In this document: positions 35,834 to 47,320 of the stretch, in pieces
Layout: the number at the start of each line of letters is the position of its first letter
Position numbering within the stretch: position 1 is the first letter of the stretch
Assembly (NCBI GenBank): GCA_948474755.1
Contig: CAOLHI010001313.1
Location: 62,001 to 126,000 of the forward strand
Direction: 5' to 3'
Source: Ctenosaura bakeri
Lineage: Eukaryota > Chordata > Lepidosauria > Squamata > Iguanidae
DNA: 64,000 nucleotides
Translations under genes and position numbers: made by a program
Notes under the pieces: model-generated
What the model was told of the DNA's origin: nothing
Database searches by the model: none
What the model saw: only the letters and a program-made list of their open reading frames with translations

Positions 35834-36647
35834 AGAAACCATCATTTCTTCCTTACTCTAAACACACCTAGTTCAGAAAATTAGAAAAGTCAACATTTAA
35901 ATTGGTTAACACTACCTATTTTACTTTGGAGATAATCTGAAAAAAGTTGTCACATTTTGTAAAACTTGAAGTTGGACTTATTCTTGAACATATGAGTGAG
36001 TTTGTCCATTTCTGCCATCTCCACCTACTTCTCCAGCCATTCTTCTTCCGTAGGAATAGAGGCCTTCCTCCAGTGTCTCTCAAGTACAATTTTGGCTGTT
36101 GAAATCATGTGCCAGATCAGTCTTTTCTTCTCCCAAATTCCTGTTGGAGTTGAAAATGCCCAATAGAAAAAGTTCTGGTTACACTGGTTTTTATCTTCAA
36201 TCTTTTTTTGCATTTTAGAATGTAGCATGAACCAGAATGTTCTCATTCTATTGCACTCCCACCACTGATGGAAAAAGGTGCCAACATCACTTCTTCATAT
36301 TTTTAGACATTCTGGTGATTCTTTCTGGTGGGAGATACCATCTATAGCTCATTTTTATCATGTTTTCCTGCAAATTGTATGATCTGGTAAATTTGATGTT
36401 ATTTTTCCAGATTTTTTCCCAAGTTTTTCTGTTGATATTATGTCCAACATCTCAGACCCATTTGACTATGTGTTCTTTAACTGATTCATCTGCTAGATCG
36501 TACTGTAGCAACAACTGATACAATCTTGCTAACAAATGCTCATGTCCTTTCATTAGGGATGCCTCAAAATCCATTAACTTTAGATCAACTCCTCCAGCTT
36601 CTAAATCTTTATTAACTCTTTCCTTAATTTGAAAGTAGAGAAACCAT

Positions 36648-36898
36648 CAGTTGCATAGGGATGGGGAGTGAGGAGGGCAGCTCACCCCAGGTGGCAATTT
36701 TTTGGAGGCGTCCCAGCTCATAGCCACGCCCCTATGTGCCATAGCCCTGCCCCCTTGCACCTTCGCCATGCCCACACACCGTAACCATGCCCCACACTCT
36801 GTAGCCATGCTCCCACACACTGTGGCCACACCCCATGCACTGTAGTCCTGCCCCCTACACTGTAACCCCCCCTCCATGCACTCCAAGCTCCACCACTG
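36648..36898. mobile_element. hAT MITE with perfect 8-bp target duplication
   Basis: The 251-bp insert is bounded by CAGTTGCATAGGG... and ...GCTCCACCACTG (termini CAGT(T/G)G inverted). It is flanked by the 8-bp direct repeat GAAACCAT (36640-36647 and 36899-36906), as expected for hAT transposition. The interior is a degenerate minisatellite of about 22 bp with GTAGCCATGCCCC-type units. It is inserted in the L1 fragment. Confidence 0.85.
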
Positions 36899-37540
36899 GA
36901 AACCATTTATTAGAGTCTCTTCTTGTTAACATTGATGTTGTTCTTTTAACCATATAACATCTCCTGATTGCTGGATTAGAACTTTATATGTCACCCAGTC
37001 ACTGTGTCTTCTCAAGTCTTTTATAGATAATGCTTCTGCTGGGAATATCCAAGATGGTAGTTTTGGACAAAGAAACTTTTTGTACTTCTCCCAGATTTTA
37101 TATAAGGACTTTTAGATCCCACGGTTACTGAATGTTTTCTGCACTTTTGCTTTACTATACCAGAGATAAGCATGCCAACCAAAATACAGATCATGCCCCT
37201 CTAACTCCAGAAGCCTTCCAGGTGAGTTCTTAAAGAAGAATGTGTGATGCTGTGCAGTGTGGAGGTTAAAAAATGCTGTCATCATTGTGTTTGGAAACAG
37301 ATGCATTTTTCTGTTCATTTTATTCTAGGAGGAAACCACCAGCATGAGGTCCAAATGAGCTTGAATAAAATCTGAAAGCTGTGGCACTGCACGTAACATT
37401 TTGATCGCTTGGTGGAATTAGATAATTTTGGAAATTAACCTCCTAGTGGTGGTACAACCACCAATAAGAAACTTCACTTTTCTTGAAGAATATCTGTAGA
37501 TAGATATCCAAAACTCATTTCTAACTCTTAGGAATGTAAG

Positions 37541-39968
37541 AAATTCCCTTTATACTGAAAATACTAGTCTGTTTAGTTCAGTATTGTGACAGCAGGACTT
37601 CAGATAGAATTTTTTCTCAGGACTACTTGGAGATGGTGGGGACTGAACCTGTTGGTATGCAAATTGTATACTCTGTTAATGAGCTATGCCCCTTCCTTTT
37701 CTATTTTATTCTCCATTATGCTGGTTTCCTCATTAAACAGTGAATTAGCTTTAGAAAAGAGAAACTAGCAGGATAGGCAGAGTGGTAGTGGAGTAGATCC
37801 CAGTAGAAGTGCCTGAATGTGGAAGGCCTGGAGCCTTGGTCATAATGGGATGTTGAATTCTGCACAGCTCATTTAAACATACTCTTCAGCTATAAAGTCC
37901 CATTACTGGCCCTGGATTAACCAACTTAGTCATGATTTCATGCAGCCAAATATAGCCTGACATTAGGTGATAGATCTTTGAAATAACTGACAGTGTTGGC
38001 AGTACTGTCTTGCCCCTCTTTCATTTGTTCCTTGCAAGTTAAAAGTTGACCGATGACAAACATATTTGCAAGAAAAAAAATCTTGCCACAAATCCCAAGT
38101 AAATTATGCTGTGACACAGGTCTGGCAGAATATGGTGCTATCTGTAAGAGAAGTAAAATGACATCATTGGGCACTGAAGCAGGACTGAGAATGAGAGGCA
38201 GAAGCCTCATCCATTTCCAATTGTCACATTCAGCCATGTTTTATTCATGCCACATTCCTTTGTGAACAAGGAGGGACATGCTAAAAGCTAAAGTTAATGA
38301 TACTCTATTCATTTTATTTTAAGGACAAGCTTCTGACCCTTATGGCTATGAAGACCAGCCTGTAATACCACATGGACAATTGCCGGACAAAATCCCAGGA
38401 GAGTAGCCTAATAGAATTCCCAAGACTTGAAGGTTAAGTTTTAATGCTCAGTTCTGTCTTACCATTTTTTATAACTAACCAGAGAAGAGTGAATTATGCA
38501 AAACAAGCAAATCTATATGTATGTGCTTGATTTGCATATATTATAAAGGCCTCACAATCCAGCTGTTCTTGGATAGATTACAGTTCTGTTTTGCTTTATG
38601 TTTTCTCCCTTTTCCTTCAGTGCTGCTGAGTACCCACAGCCCAGTGTGTTGTGTTACAGCATGAAACGGAACTGTTTAGTCCACTCTGCATTTCAAACAC
38701 TTCAAGAAGAAAACAAAAGCCTACCTTTTGTCATATGCAGCAGTGCAGTATTGTTTGAATTGTAAAACTGTGTAGATACTTCAGTACTGATTGTATAGTA
38801 TACACCAGATGTCAGCACTGCAAAAAAAAGGGGGGGGGAAGGGGATTGAAATATTGCAACAATCACACACACAAAAAAAGCAATTTTAAGGACATAATTT
38901 AGAACAACGTCTGGAAATGGAAGAAAATACCATGTCCTCTCTAGGTCCATCTGGTTGTGTATCTGAAATAAGCCTTTTTTTTTCCTGGCTATGTTTCTAA
39001 TGTATAAATATTCATGTTGACAGCTTCTGTCCTGATACAAATAGCCATTCCAAGTACAGTGTCTGTAAAATAACTGGAAGAGAACTAGAGGGCACAAATT
39101 GCAGCCATCATAATTTCCACAAATGCAAGAACACTTTCATGTTTTGAGATAAGTTATAAATTGTTGTATGAAACCAACAATTTGTGGGGGGCAAATAACA
39201 ATGACTTGCTGGAATGAAAAATGATTCCCCCCTCCGTTTGTTAAAATTTATGTAATATATATCTTTCAGCAAGCATATTTTTGTTTCAAGTACAGCAGTT
39301 CTGTTTGGGAAAAGTAACTACATATGCTGCAGCTATGTTTGAATGAAGGGCTAATGGATGTTTTGTTACAGAATGTAGTGGTAAGACTTAGAAGTTTATT
39401 TATTTTGAGGACCCAAGATTTGTATTTGTATTACGCTATATTTCCATAATGTCTTCAGCCAACAATCTGGATCTTGTCCTCCCCACCCCAGTTATTTTCA
39501 TCATCCCAGGTTTGGAATTTGCTTCCCACAAAATCTCTTTTGACTTTCCTCTTTGCAGAAATACATTAAAGACAGAGGAGCCAGCTATATCCTTACTTCT
39601 AACTACTGTGGATTAGATATTTACCAACTTAGACACCCTGTCAAAAGAGATTTACAATGCAATCCTATTCATATTTGTTCAGAAGTAAACTCCCCCACCT
39701 GAGTTTTTTAAGTAATCTTAGGATTTCAGACTTACTCTTAAAGTTAGAAATGTTCTGAGAAATTGTGGGAATATGTTGTGTTTGTGTTTAATGTAATTTT
39801 AGAAGTGGCATGTTTAATGAACAGTTAAGGTGATACTGGCATTCATGCTTTGAGTTGTGTGTGCTTAAATATGGAGTAAGTGTCTTAACTAAGATCTCTG
39901 AACTGAGATCTTCATAATAATTTTAGAAATTTCCCAAGTGACTCTGATAGAAGCTCTTGGCTCATGTC
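37541..39968. other. Intergenic unique sequence
   Basis: AT-rich with poly-A/G blocks near 38820-38845 and no open frame resembling a protein. The longest - strand frame (38702-39097) shows no family motif or splice context. I see no recognisable repeat apart from homopolymers. Confidence 0.45.
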
Positions 39969-39971
39969 TCT

Positions 39972-40403
39972 GGCCCTTTCCACAGCTTACCTGCTTCCGG
40001 CGTGGTCACGCAGGGATCACGCGAACAGCCTCTTCCGTGAGGCACTCGCGTTCCCACTGCTTCTGCTCTGCAGCAGCTGCCTGCTAGCTGGCAGGCAGCG
40101 TGAGGGCCCTGCCTCTTCCTTCCGCAGCACAGCCAGGTATTTTTCCAGGCTGCGCTGGGGGAGGAAGTGCAAGGGCCGTAGCTGTGGAGGCTCCGCACGG
40201 ATGGTAAGTGCGTGTGGGGCTCTGGAATAACATGCGATCATGTATCATTTTCAGCCAAAAGCTGAAAATGATATATTGCGCGATTGGCACCTGCTGGCCC
40301 CAGCAGCATCACACGATTGCGAGGACATCATGTGGAATGCTCCTCGCAATCATGCGATGCTCTGGAGGCCCTTTTGCATGACAAATGCCATGCAGAAAGG
40401 ACC
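39972..40403. mobile_element. MITE (432 bp) with GGCCCTTTC termini and 3-bp target duplication
   Basis: It begins GGCCCTTTCCACAGCTTACC and ends ATGCAGAAAGGACC, an imperfect inverted terminal repeat. TCT flanks both sides (39969-39971 and 40404-40406). It has an internal hairpin, ATTTTCAGCCAAAAGCTGAA AAT (arms TTTTCAGC/GCTGAAAA), and a second ATTGCGAGGA/TCCTCGCAAT hairpin. Layout and termini parallel the CpG-rich elements at 53.9 and 58.2 kb. Confidence 0.7.
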
Positions 40404-40713
40404 TCTGTTGCGTCTGCCTGTTCATCACTGATGCCAGAAGAAGTCTGCAGAATGTCAGATCTGTATACAGTGAGCCCTCTACTTTCATGGATTCAAAACT
40501 CACAGAATTGATTATTTGTTGGTTATTTCATTTCACTTCATTTACCAAAAAAAAAAAAAAAATCCCTATTGTATTTTCCCCTGCTATAGATCCTCCAACA
40601 TGATTCTATGGTCCACTTCTGAAGGAAATGGACCATAGAGTTAAATTGGAGGGCCTAGAGATTCTGAAAGAGAAAACTTTTCTAGGCATTATTAGATTTT
40701 TCAGGATAACTCT

Positions 40714-41355
40714 ATGGCCAATTCTGTCAGGGGCACGGGCCGGGCTGGGCCCGCCGGTGCCCCTGAAGCCGCCACGGAGACTCCGGAGGACGCCGTGGAA
40801 GCCGCTGCGGCCAACGGGCCTTGCCTGGAGGCCACGGAGGACGCCGCCGCGGCCGATGGGGCCTACTCGAGTGCCGCGGAGGCCACTGCGGCCGACGGGC
40901 CTTGCCCGGGGGCTGCGGGGGAGGCCGCTGCAGCCGACGGGGCCTGCTCGGGCGCCGCGGAAGCCGCCGCGGCCGACGGGCCTCGCCCGGAGGCTGCGGG
41001 GGAGGTTGCCGGGCCCGGTGCGACTTACCCGGAGGCCGCGGGATCGGGTCCCTCGCCAACAGGTGCGGGGGCGGAGGTGGAGGTGGAGGCCAGCTCGCTG
41101 GGGAGGGCGGGCCCCGGGCCTGCTCCCAGGGCTCCACCCACCCACGGCCCCGATCCGCAGGAGGCCGAAGCCTCCGCCTCTCCCGCCCGCGGCCCTGATC
41201 CATGGGAGGCCGAGGTCCATGGCTCCGATCTGGAGGAGGCTGACGTCCCTGCCTCGCCTCCTCCTTTCCAGCAGCGATGGCAGGCCAAGAAGGCCGTCCG
41301 CCGGTCCCGGCGGCTGCTGGAGAGGAGGCGACGGGCGGAGAGCTCCCAGCTGTGA
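40714..41355 (+). other. Ala/Pro-rich repeat ORF across the solo LTR (probably not a gene)
   Basis: A 213-codon frame contains a 13-14 residue tandem repeat of the form AAADGPCPGAAGEA (about five units over 40803-41008), then a Pro/Glu-rich part (GPDPQEAEASASPARGPDPW). It ends in a basic QAKKAVRRSRRLLERRRRAE tail and TGA at 41353-41355. Its Met lies 11 nt upstream of the LTR in the host transposon. Other frames on both strands are also long because stop codons are scarce in GC-rich DNA. The repeat is best read as a minisatellite of about 39-42 bp. Translation is not supported by any promoter or splice evidence. Confidence 0.5.
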
Positions 41356-41740
41356 GGCAGAGCACAGCTGTGAGCCCTCAGCCGCATGGCCGTGCTGGAT
41401 TGGCTGGCGCCAGGCTCTGAGGGCTACTTGAGGCAGGTGCCGGGCAGGGAGGGGCATGGAGCAACAACCGTCAGTTTACCGTGGTCCTGCTGTCCGTGCC
41501 TTGTTCCTGCCCGCACCTGTGTCCAGCCTCTCCGCCCGCTTTGGTGAAGTAACCAGCCTTTTGTTCCTTTGCAACCGTTTGTTTCCTGGGTGGCGCAACC
41601 CTTTATTTCTGTTAAAGACTGTGTTAAGCTCTGCCTGCGTTAAGGACAGTTTGCTGTACTTTTTGGTTGCTGGCTGCATTAAAGCTCTGCTCCTCCACCC
41701 AGCTCCTCTGCCTCCGCCTGTCCACTGCCCAGCACTGACA
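40725..41740 (+). mobile_element. GC-rich solo LTR (about 1 kb)
   Basis: It begins TGTCAGGGGCACGGGCC and ends GCCCAGCACTGACA (TGTCAG/CTGACA inverted ends). It is flanked by AATTC and ACTTC, a near 5-bp target duplication with one difference. Near the 3' end, TTGTTCC, TGTTAAAGACTGTGTTAAGC and ATTAAA (41678-41683) suit a promoter/R/polyadenylation region. No internal retroviral genes flank it, so it is a solo LTR. It interrupts the Tigger-like element between 40468 and 41902. Gypsy versus endogenous-retrovirus origin is not decidable here. Confidence 0.65.
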
Positions 41741-41902
41741 ACTTCTGACAGAAGTTGACCATAGAATCACACTGGTGTACCTAGAAATTCCTAGAACAAT
41801 ATTCTCAGGTCAAAAAATTTGTGCTCATGATTTTTATTTTATTCACAGTTTTCCCACTTTTGTGGGGGTCTTGCACCCCAACCCCTGAGAAAGGGCTGGC
41901 AG

Positions 41903-42952
41903 TACTCTCTGTCAAGTGAAATCCATATCACAACTGATGACTATGAGATTCATCAGAAAACCTTTTTAACCAGTTAATTTTCATCTGGAAATGACACTCA
42001 AGAGATTTTTCATGCCTGATCTCTCTCTTAATCAGGACCAGCCCTATCTTTAGGTAGAATGAGGCGGTTGCTTTAAGCTACAGATGTTTAGCATCATGAA
42101 AAAGCAATAGTTATGAATACATTTTCAATTTTCAATGTATTCATATTTTTGGAGCAGGGCAAAATATATTGGGGATTTTCTGTCTCTAGTGTTAAAATAT
42201 CTTACATGGCGCGCCCTGGGTAGTATGCACCTTTTGTTCAGCAGTGAGTGGTGCTCTGCTTCTGACAACTAATCTTAGGGGTCAGATCTCCTCTTAATAG
42301 CACTTCTTTCTAGTGTCTTTTGTGTGTCAGAGCATAATCGGTAAATGAAGCACTTTCCCTTCAGTTGTCAAAACCCAAGGCAACGAGTGGGTTATTTGCC
42401 TAGCTTATGAGATCCTCTGTGTACCACTGATACAAAACTTCAAAATGAAAAAGGAAGAATATTGTGACTGAGGTATTTTCTACTTTCCAGACTGAGTGCC
42501 CCTAAGAAAAACTGTGATTGTTTTGAAACCCATATGAGCCCATTCTTAAAGGTGACAGGGCTGCATAAGAACTGCTATTTATTGAGGCAGGAGATTAGTA
42601 CTGAACTGGAAGGATCCAGTGCAAGTCTAGTCGCAGGACTAGTAACCTCTTTGAACAAGAGGGAAACAGAGGATAGAATAATAGCTGAGGTTTTTAAAAA
42701 AAGATCAAAAATAATAGGTGTTATTTGACAGTTATATAACCACAGATCTTCAAAGCAGCACATACAATAGAGAATTTGTTGTATGCCAGCTCAACTGTTG
42801 GATCACTTTAATCTTTTAAGTAACATGCCAGCACACTCAGCTTGGAAGATCTGGAATCAATAGGTCTCTGTATTAAAAAATAATAATAATATCCTTTTTT
42901 GTGTTCCTTCAACCAACATTTCATTGCAGGGCAAAGTATACAAATATTCATT
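41903..42952. other. Intergenic, weak repeat signals
   Basis: I see no gene. At 42037-42070, AGGACCAGCCCTATCTTTAG resembles an old DNA-transposon edge but no partner end is visible. An (AAT)n-like run lies near 42877-42890. Confidence 0.4.
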
Positions 42953-43365
42953 GTTGTTATTATGTGCTTTCAAGTCAACTCTTGCTTATGACTGTATCAT
43001 AGGTTTTCTTGGCAAGATTTATTACCAGGGGATGTGCATTGCCTTCCTTAACACTGAGGCCATTTCTGCACTAGATTGTTATAGTGCTATTATTCCACTT
43101 TAAACATCCTATGGAATCCTCAGGTTTGCAGTTCAGGGAGGCGCCTCAAAGGTCCCTCCCTAAACTGCAAACCCCAAGATTCCATAGGATGTTGAAAGAG
43201 GAATAGCAGCACTACCACAGTCTAGTGCGGCAATGGCCTGAGAGAAAGTGGCTTGCTCAAGGACCCCCAGTGGGATCTCTTGGCTGAGTGGGGATTCAAA
43301 CCTTGATCTCCTTGAGTCCTAGTCCAGTGCTCAAACCACTACAGCATACTGGCTCCCACAGTAAC
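42953..43365 (-). mobile_element. tRNA-derived SINE, antisense, split by a MITE
   Basis: The left part ATTGTTGTTATTATGTGCTT, TTCTTGGCAAGATTTATTAC and GCCTTCCTTAACACTGA joins across the MITE to GAGAAAGTGGCTTGCTCAAG, GGGATTCAAACCTTGATCTC and CAGCATACTGGCTCCC. Together they form one nearly complete SINE in reverse orientation, including the box-B-like sequence and the tail. Confidence 0.85.
43058..43238. mobile_element. Short MITE, 3-bp target duplication, nested in a SINE
   Basis: The termini GGCCATTTCTGCACTAGATT and (in reverse) GGCCATTGCCGCACTAGACT are inverted over about 70 nt. TGA flanks both ends (43055-43057; 43239-43241). Because the host is a recognisable SINE, removing the element and one TGA restores the expected SINE text, which confirms both boundaries. 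The 3-bp duplication suggests a PIF/Harbinger-type origin. Confidence 0.82.
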
Positions 43366-45405
43366 AATGGCAATAGCAATCACCATACATATTTATTCTA
43401 AAAATATTTTGACTAATACTGAACAAATGAATTAAAAGAGAAGGTGTACATTGCAAAAGACACAGGTGATAGACATGATATACAAATAGAGGAGCCAGAA
43501 AAACCAGCAGCTGGCAGCTCTATGGGTTTATTTCCCACCCACCCCCACATTATAATTTCACAAGCCACTAAACTGTAGTTTCCGTTTACAGAGAGAAGAG
43601 GTAACATACACAGTTATTAATGAGATTTATTACATTTTCTTCAACATTTGCCTAGGCCCCTCGGGCCACACTACTCTGCATGAAATGAAAGCTTACTCAA
43701 AACTTCAGATAATCAAAACTCTTCTGTAGATAATTTAGTTTGTGGCCAAATTTGCTTGGGGCTACCAGAGAAGAATGGAAGGCCTTACTTTGGGTTTCTT
43801 AACAGAATGACCTTGCCTTAGTTCAAAGCTTTAGGATCATAATGATGATCTAATTGCTTGCTTTTGCATTTTGAATGCATTTTGAATTTGAAAAGACATA
43901 TCAGCACTGTCTCTTCCAATCCTCATTACAGAACAGACAGGAAGAGCCAGTTTTTTCACTTTACATTTTGCATTCCAATACAAACACACAACTGCAAAAT
44001 AGCTGCAACTCTTGGCAAAGTTGTAGAATTGGTATGTGTGCAAATATGTGTGCTGTTGACAAAAGCTAGAGCTTCATCAGTTTTGTTTGTGGTTAGGGAT
44101 GATGGAGACGTTTGTAGAGTTCAAATGTTTGTATGAACATGGAAAATTCAATCTAGTTGAACCAATACTGAAGTAGGCAGAAAATCCAGGAGACCATTTC
44201 CCCCCCTATATTACACACATTGGCAGGCTAAAGCTACCTATTAAAAAAAAATAAAGTGACGTAAAAATCACATCCATTTTAAAAAAAGGCTATTCCAGAT
44301 CACAAATGGGGCAAGGCAGTGAAATGACCTTTAAATGGCCAAACACACCCACTGGAGGTTTCTGGGGATATGACAGCTGTTTTTATGTCAAACTGTTTGT
44401 CCACTGTGGTGGATATGAAGAAGGAGTCCATGGAGCTCACACGGGGGTCTTAGCAGTCTGCATGGAGCCCCTAAGTTCCACTTTATCCATGTCTGCTGTA
44501 AGCAAGTCAGAATGCATTTGTGTCCTGAAATCCATTTCAGAATTTTGTGATGCAGTTGGCAACTCAAAAATAATAAAAAACACACACGCACACACACAGA
44601 AGCGTGTATACTAAATACATATATTAGGGAAACTTATATATACATTAGGGGAAATTATTCATACAACATATTATATCAGAAGAGAAATGCATCCAACCGT
44701 TGAATGAAAATATTTGGAAATGGCAATTGTAAAAACAGCTCAGTCCATTTCTGAGGATTTTACTGGGATACGTAACAAGTTTTATATGTATATGTAAATA
44801 GTGTTCATGGTTTATCTACCAGTATCTATAACCAACAGTACAAATGTATAGTAAGAACTGAAACCAAGACCTATCTCCAGGTGCTAATATGGAGACATGC
44901 GTGCACATGCTCAGACAATGTACCCGGTTGCATTGTTCAGTATACACTATAGTTGGACTACATATCCCCTTTAAGACCCCCATCCACTCTGCTGATGGGG
45001 CCAATTACAAATACACCAAAGCTTGTGTGACATGTAGACAAGGGTGAGTAAAGAGTTGCTGGGGAGATGTAGGCAGGTGGCTCTGCTTTTATAATGTCTT
45101 AAATCTCATGAGACTCTCTCCAAAGCTCCCACTTCCCAGTGGGGATTTAGTAATTGTTTGCACAAAAATCTCCCCAAATACACCACCAACATAGTGATTT
45201 GCATCCTTCCAACCCCACCCCTTAACACTGAAAATCAGTAGCATACCAGCTGAAATGGAACCCAGAAGTGACATCACATTGTCTGCAGTGTGCCACCTGA
45301 ATGGTGTATGAGGGAAGCACAGGGGCCAAAAATTGCTCTCCACCTTCTATACAGTTGCCTATCCCGACACTAAGCTTTCAATTTTCTGCATGGACAATTT
45401 GACTA
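43366..45405. other. Intergenic unique sequence
   Basis: AT-rich, with a CA-rich microsatellite-like run near 44579-44600. No coding features or confident repeats were recognised. Confidence 0.45.
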
Positions 45406-45877
45406 CAGTTGTCCCTCCACATTCACTAGGGTTAGGGGCGCAAGACCCTCGCAAAAGTGAAAAAATTGCAAATACCAACATGTGTGTGTCTGTGTGTCTG
45501 TGGAAAGGGGGTCAGGTCTTGGTGGGGAGAGCAGGCACCCAGTGTCCAAACCAGGTCAAGGAAAGGAGAGAGAAGGGGGGAGGTTGGCATGGGGGCACTA
45601 TACTTCCTCTTTCTTGCCCATCTCCTTCCTTAGGTGTGTGGGGAACATTGGGTGAGGGTTTGGGGTGCTGAGAAATCTGTCTGCGAGCCATCTTTAGCTG
45701 GCCAGATAGTGGCTGGTGGAGGAGGAGAAGGATTAAAGCTGGGTTTTTAAAGGACTGTGCAGCCTGATTGGAGCTGCTGAGAGGGAAGGCTCCCTTGGAA
45801 AAGAGGCACCTTAGGTGGAGGGACAGGGGTTGGTCAAATCCATGAAAGTCAAACCTGCGAATGTGGAGAGCCAACTG
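45406..45877. mobile_element. Tigger-like MITE (472 bp)
   Basis: The left end CAGTTGTCCCTCCACATTCA follows TA. The right end in reverse reads CAGTTGGCTCTCCACATTCG, an inverted terminal repeat of about 20 nt with few differences. Both ends lead into CAAGACC/GGATTTGACC-like arms shared with the element at 40468. The right flank is TG rather than TA. The interior is not coding; a CCTTTCC/GGAAAGG-rich body is present. Confidence 0.7.
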
Positions 45878-46519
45878 TGGGAGGCCAAATCCGTGATTTC
45901 ATTGGTGCCTGCAGTCTTTCTATCAGTGCATTTCACATAGGCTTTACATGGTCTTTCTGTTCATAATTGGTATGGCCACTTTATCACATGGTAGCCAGTC
46001 TTGTGAGGGTGATGACCAGTTTTGGATCTAAGTATCACACTCTGGATTTCAGACATGCAATTCACCACTGGAGCTGTATGAGAAGCAGCACCAATTTGGT
46101 AGAAGGTACAAGACCTTGCAGTCCCCTGGCATGGCCTCAATTAGCCCAAGGTCACCTCCATTGCACAATGAGGCAATAGGGCAGAGTTTATCTCGGAAGT
46201 ATAGAGGTAAACAAGGGGAACAAGCATTTACTTCCTCCAAGTTCAACAGGAGATTTTGACCTTCCACCAAGCTCACATCGTGAGTAATTACCATGTAGAA
46301 ATTTACTTGATGAATGTTGAAAATGTTACTAAAGGAAAGGAAAGCATCATTTCCAAAGCTGCACACAAATGACTTCGGCAAAAGAGGGGGGGGGAATCAT
46401 TAATTGATGTAAGGAAGGGGTTCAGCTCTCTTTCTTGATTCAATAGGGACTTCAGCATCATCTGTATAACTGGACAATATTAGAACTGTCCATATTTTGA
46501 AAAACTGCAAAAATCCCTT

Positions 46520-47320
46520 TTGTGGGGGGAAGCAATTAGCCAGTGTGTTCACCCACTAATTAATAATTATCACAGTTTTATTAAAATGCCACTGCTGTGC
46601 ACACAAAGAGACATTCCAAAGCTGCTCTTTGGCTCTGTGCTCATGAAAGCTCGGGCGTCTTTTCCTTTAATGTATACCTGGCCTTATTGTTGCAGAAAAT
46701 AACCATGGCATGAGAGAGTACTGCGTGTGCTAGTTAGCCTAGGTAGACAATTGGAGTCAATTATTAGCAGAAAGAGTCATTAATTGAGTCCCTGCATCGC
46801 AGCAGATTAGGCATCCTGAAATATCACATCAAAAATTCAGCACAGGAGTCATCTATTCATTGCCTCCTATTTGAAAAGGGCAGCCCAAAGAGTGGCATAG
46901 CAATTTATCTCAAATATTTCCTGTGGGCTGTGACATGTTGGCAAGAAGCATCAAACTCATCTGAATTTGAATATTGTATCTATCATTGCTCCCGTATTGT
47001 GTTTATATTTTCCTGTTTTTCTGTTTTGCTTTGCTCTTCTTTTTTGCTAAGGAGAAAGCAGGGAAGGAAGCATGAGAAATAAATATTTTATCTCCACAGA
47101 GAGAGACGGAGAAGCCACCCTAATTTCCACTTACATTCGTTTTAGGTGCAATTGCTTTTTTTATCATTCATTTATTTCTATGTAGGCCCATCTTGTTTTA
47201 TGCTGCTTAAAATTTGGGTGTTGTCACTCCAATTAAATTTCTAGCATTCTGTTAATTCCGTCAAGGCAGTAGACTTGCGATATTTGAAACAAATGGAACA
47301 AAGGGTCCATGTTTTAGTCG
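46520..47320. other. Candidate conserved non-coding element
   Basis: This is complex sequence with no repeat signature. It is dense in homeodomain-like TAATTA/TTAATTGA cores (46557-46568, 46747-46780) and has motifs such as ATTATTAGCAGAAAG and CAGCAGATTAGGCATCC. The composition differs from the decayed repeats around it. The call is an impression from sequence texture, not an alignment. Confidence 0.35.

Larger units (their letters stand above)
35046..37540 (-). mobile_element. L1 LINE 3' fragment (ORF2 end and 3' UTR), interrupted
   Basis: The left edge (TTTATTTGTTTATTTATTTA, then an AT-rich A/C-biased stretch) is the reverse complement of an L1 3' UTR and tail. From about 36000 the - strand shows L1 ORF2 C-terminal text: MRTFWFMLHSKMQKKIED, FYWAFSTPTGIWEKK, RHWRKASIPTEEEWLEK and, further upstream, PPRIK and LLELEGHDLYFGWHAYLWYS. 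Stops and frame breaks abound. A CR1 tail (35485-35788) and a hAT MITE (36648-36898) are inserted in it. Its 5' edge is approximate. Confidence 0.7.
40468..41902. mobile_element. Tigger-like DNA transposon split by an LTR
   Basis: It is flanked by TA (40466-40467; 41903-41904). The left end is CAGTGAGCCCTCTACTTTCA. The right end in reverse is CTGCCAGCCC with GGGTTGGGGTGCAAGACCCC then CACAAAAGTGGG. The same sequence is found inside the element at 45406 (AGGGTTAGGGGCGCAAGACC, GCAAAAGTG). The internal arms (ATGGTCCACTTCTGAAGG ... CAGAAGTTGACCATAGAATC) are also inverted. Without the LTR the element is about 420 bp. The Tigger/pogo assignment is from the TA flank and CAGT...CCCTCCAC-like end. Confidence 0.5.

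Noticed and set aside
38702..39097. Minus-strand 131-codon frame
   Set aside because: Crosses A/G and C/A homopolymer runs, has no family resemblance and no promoter or splice context.
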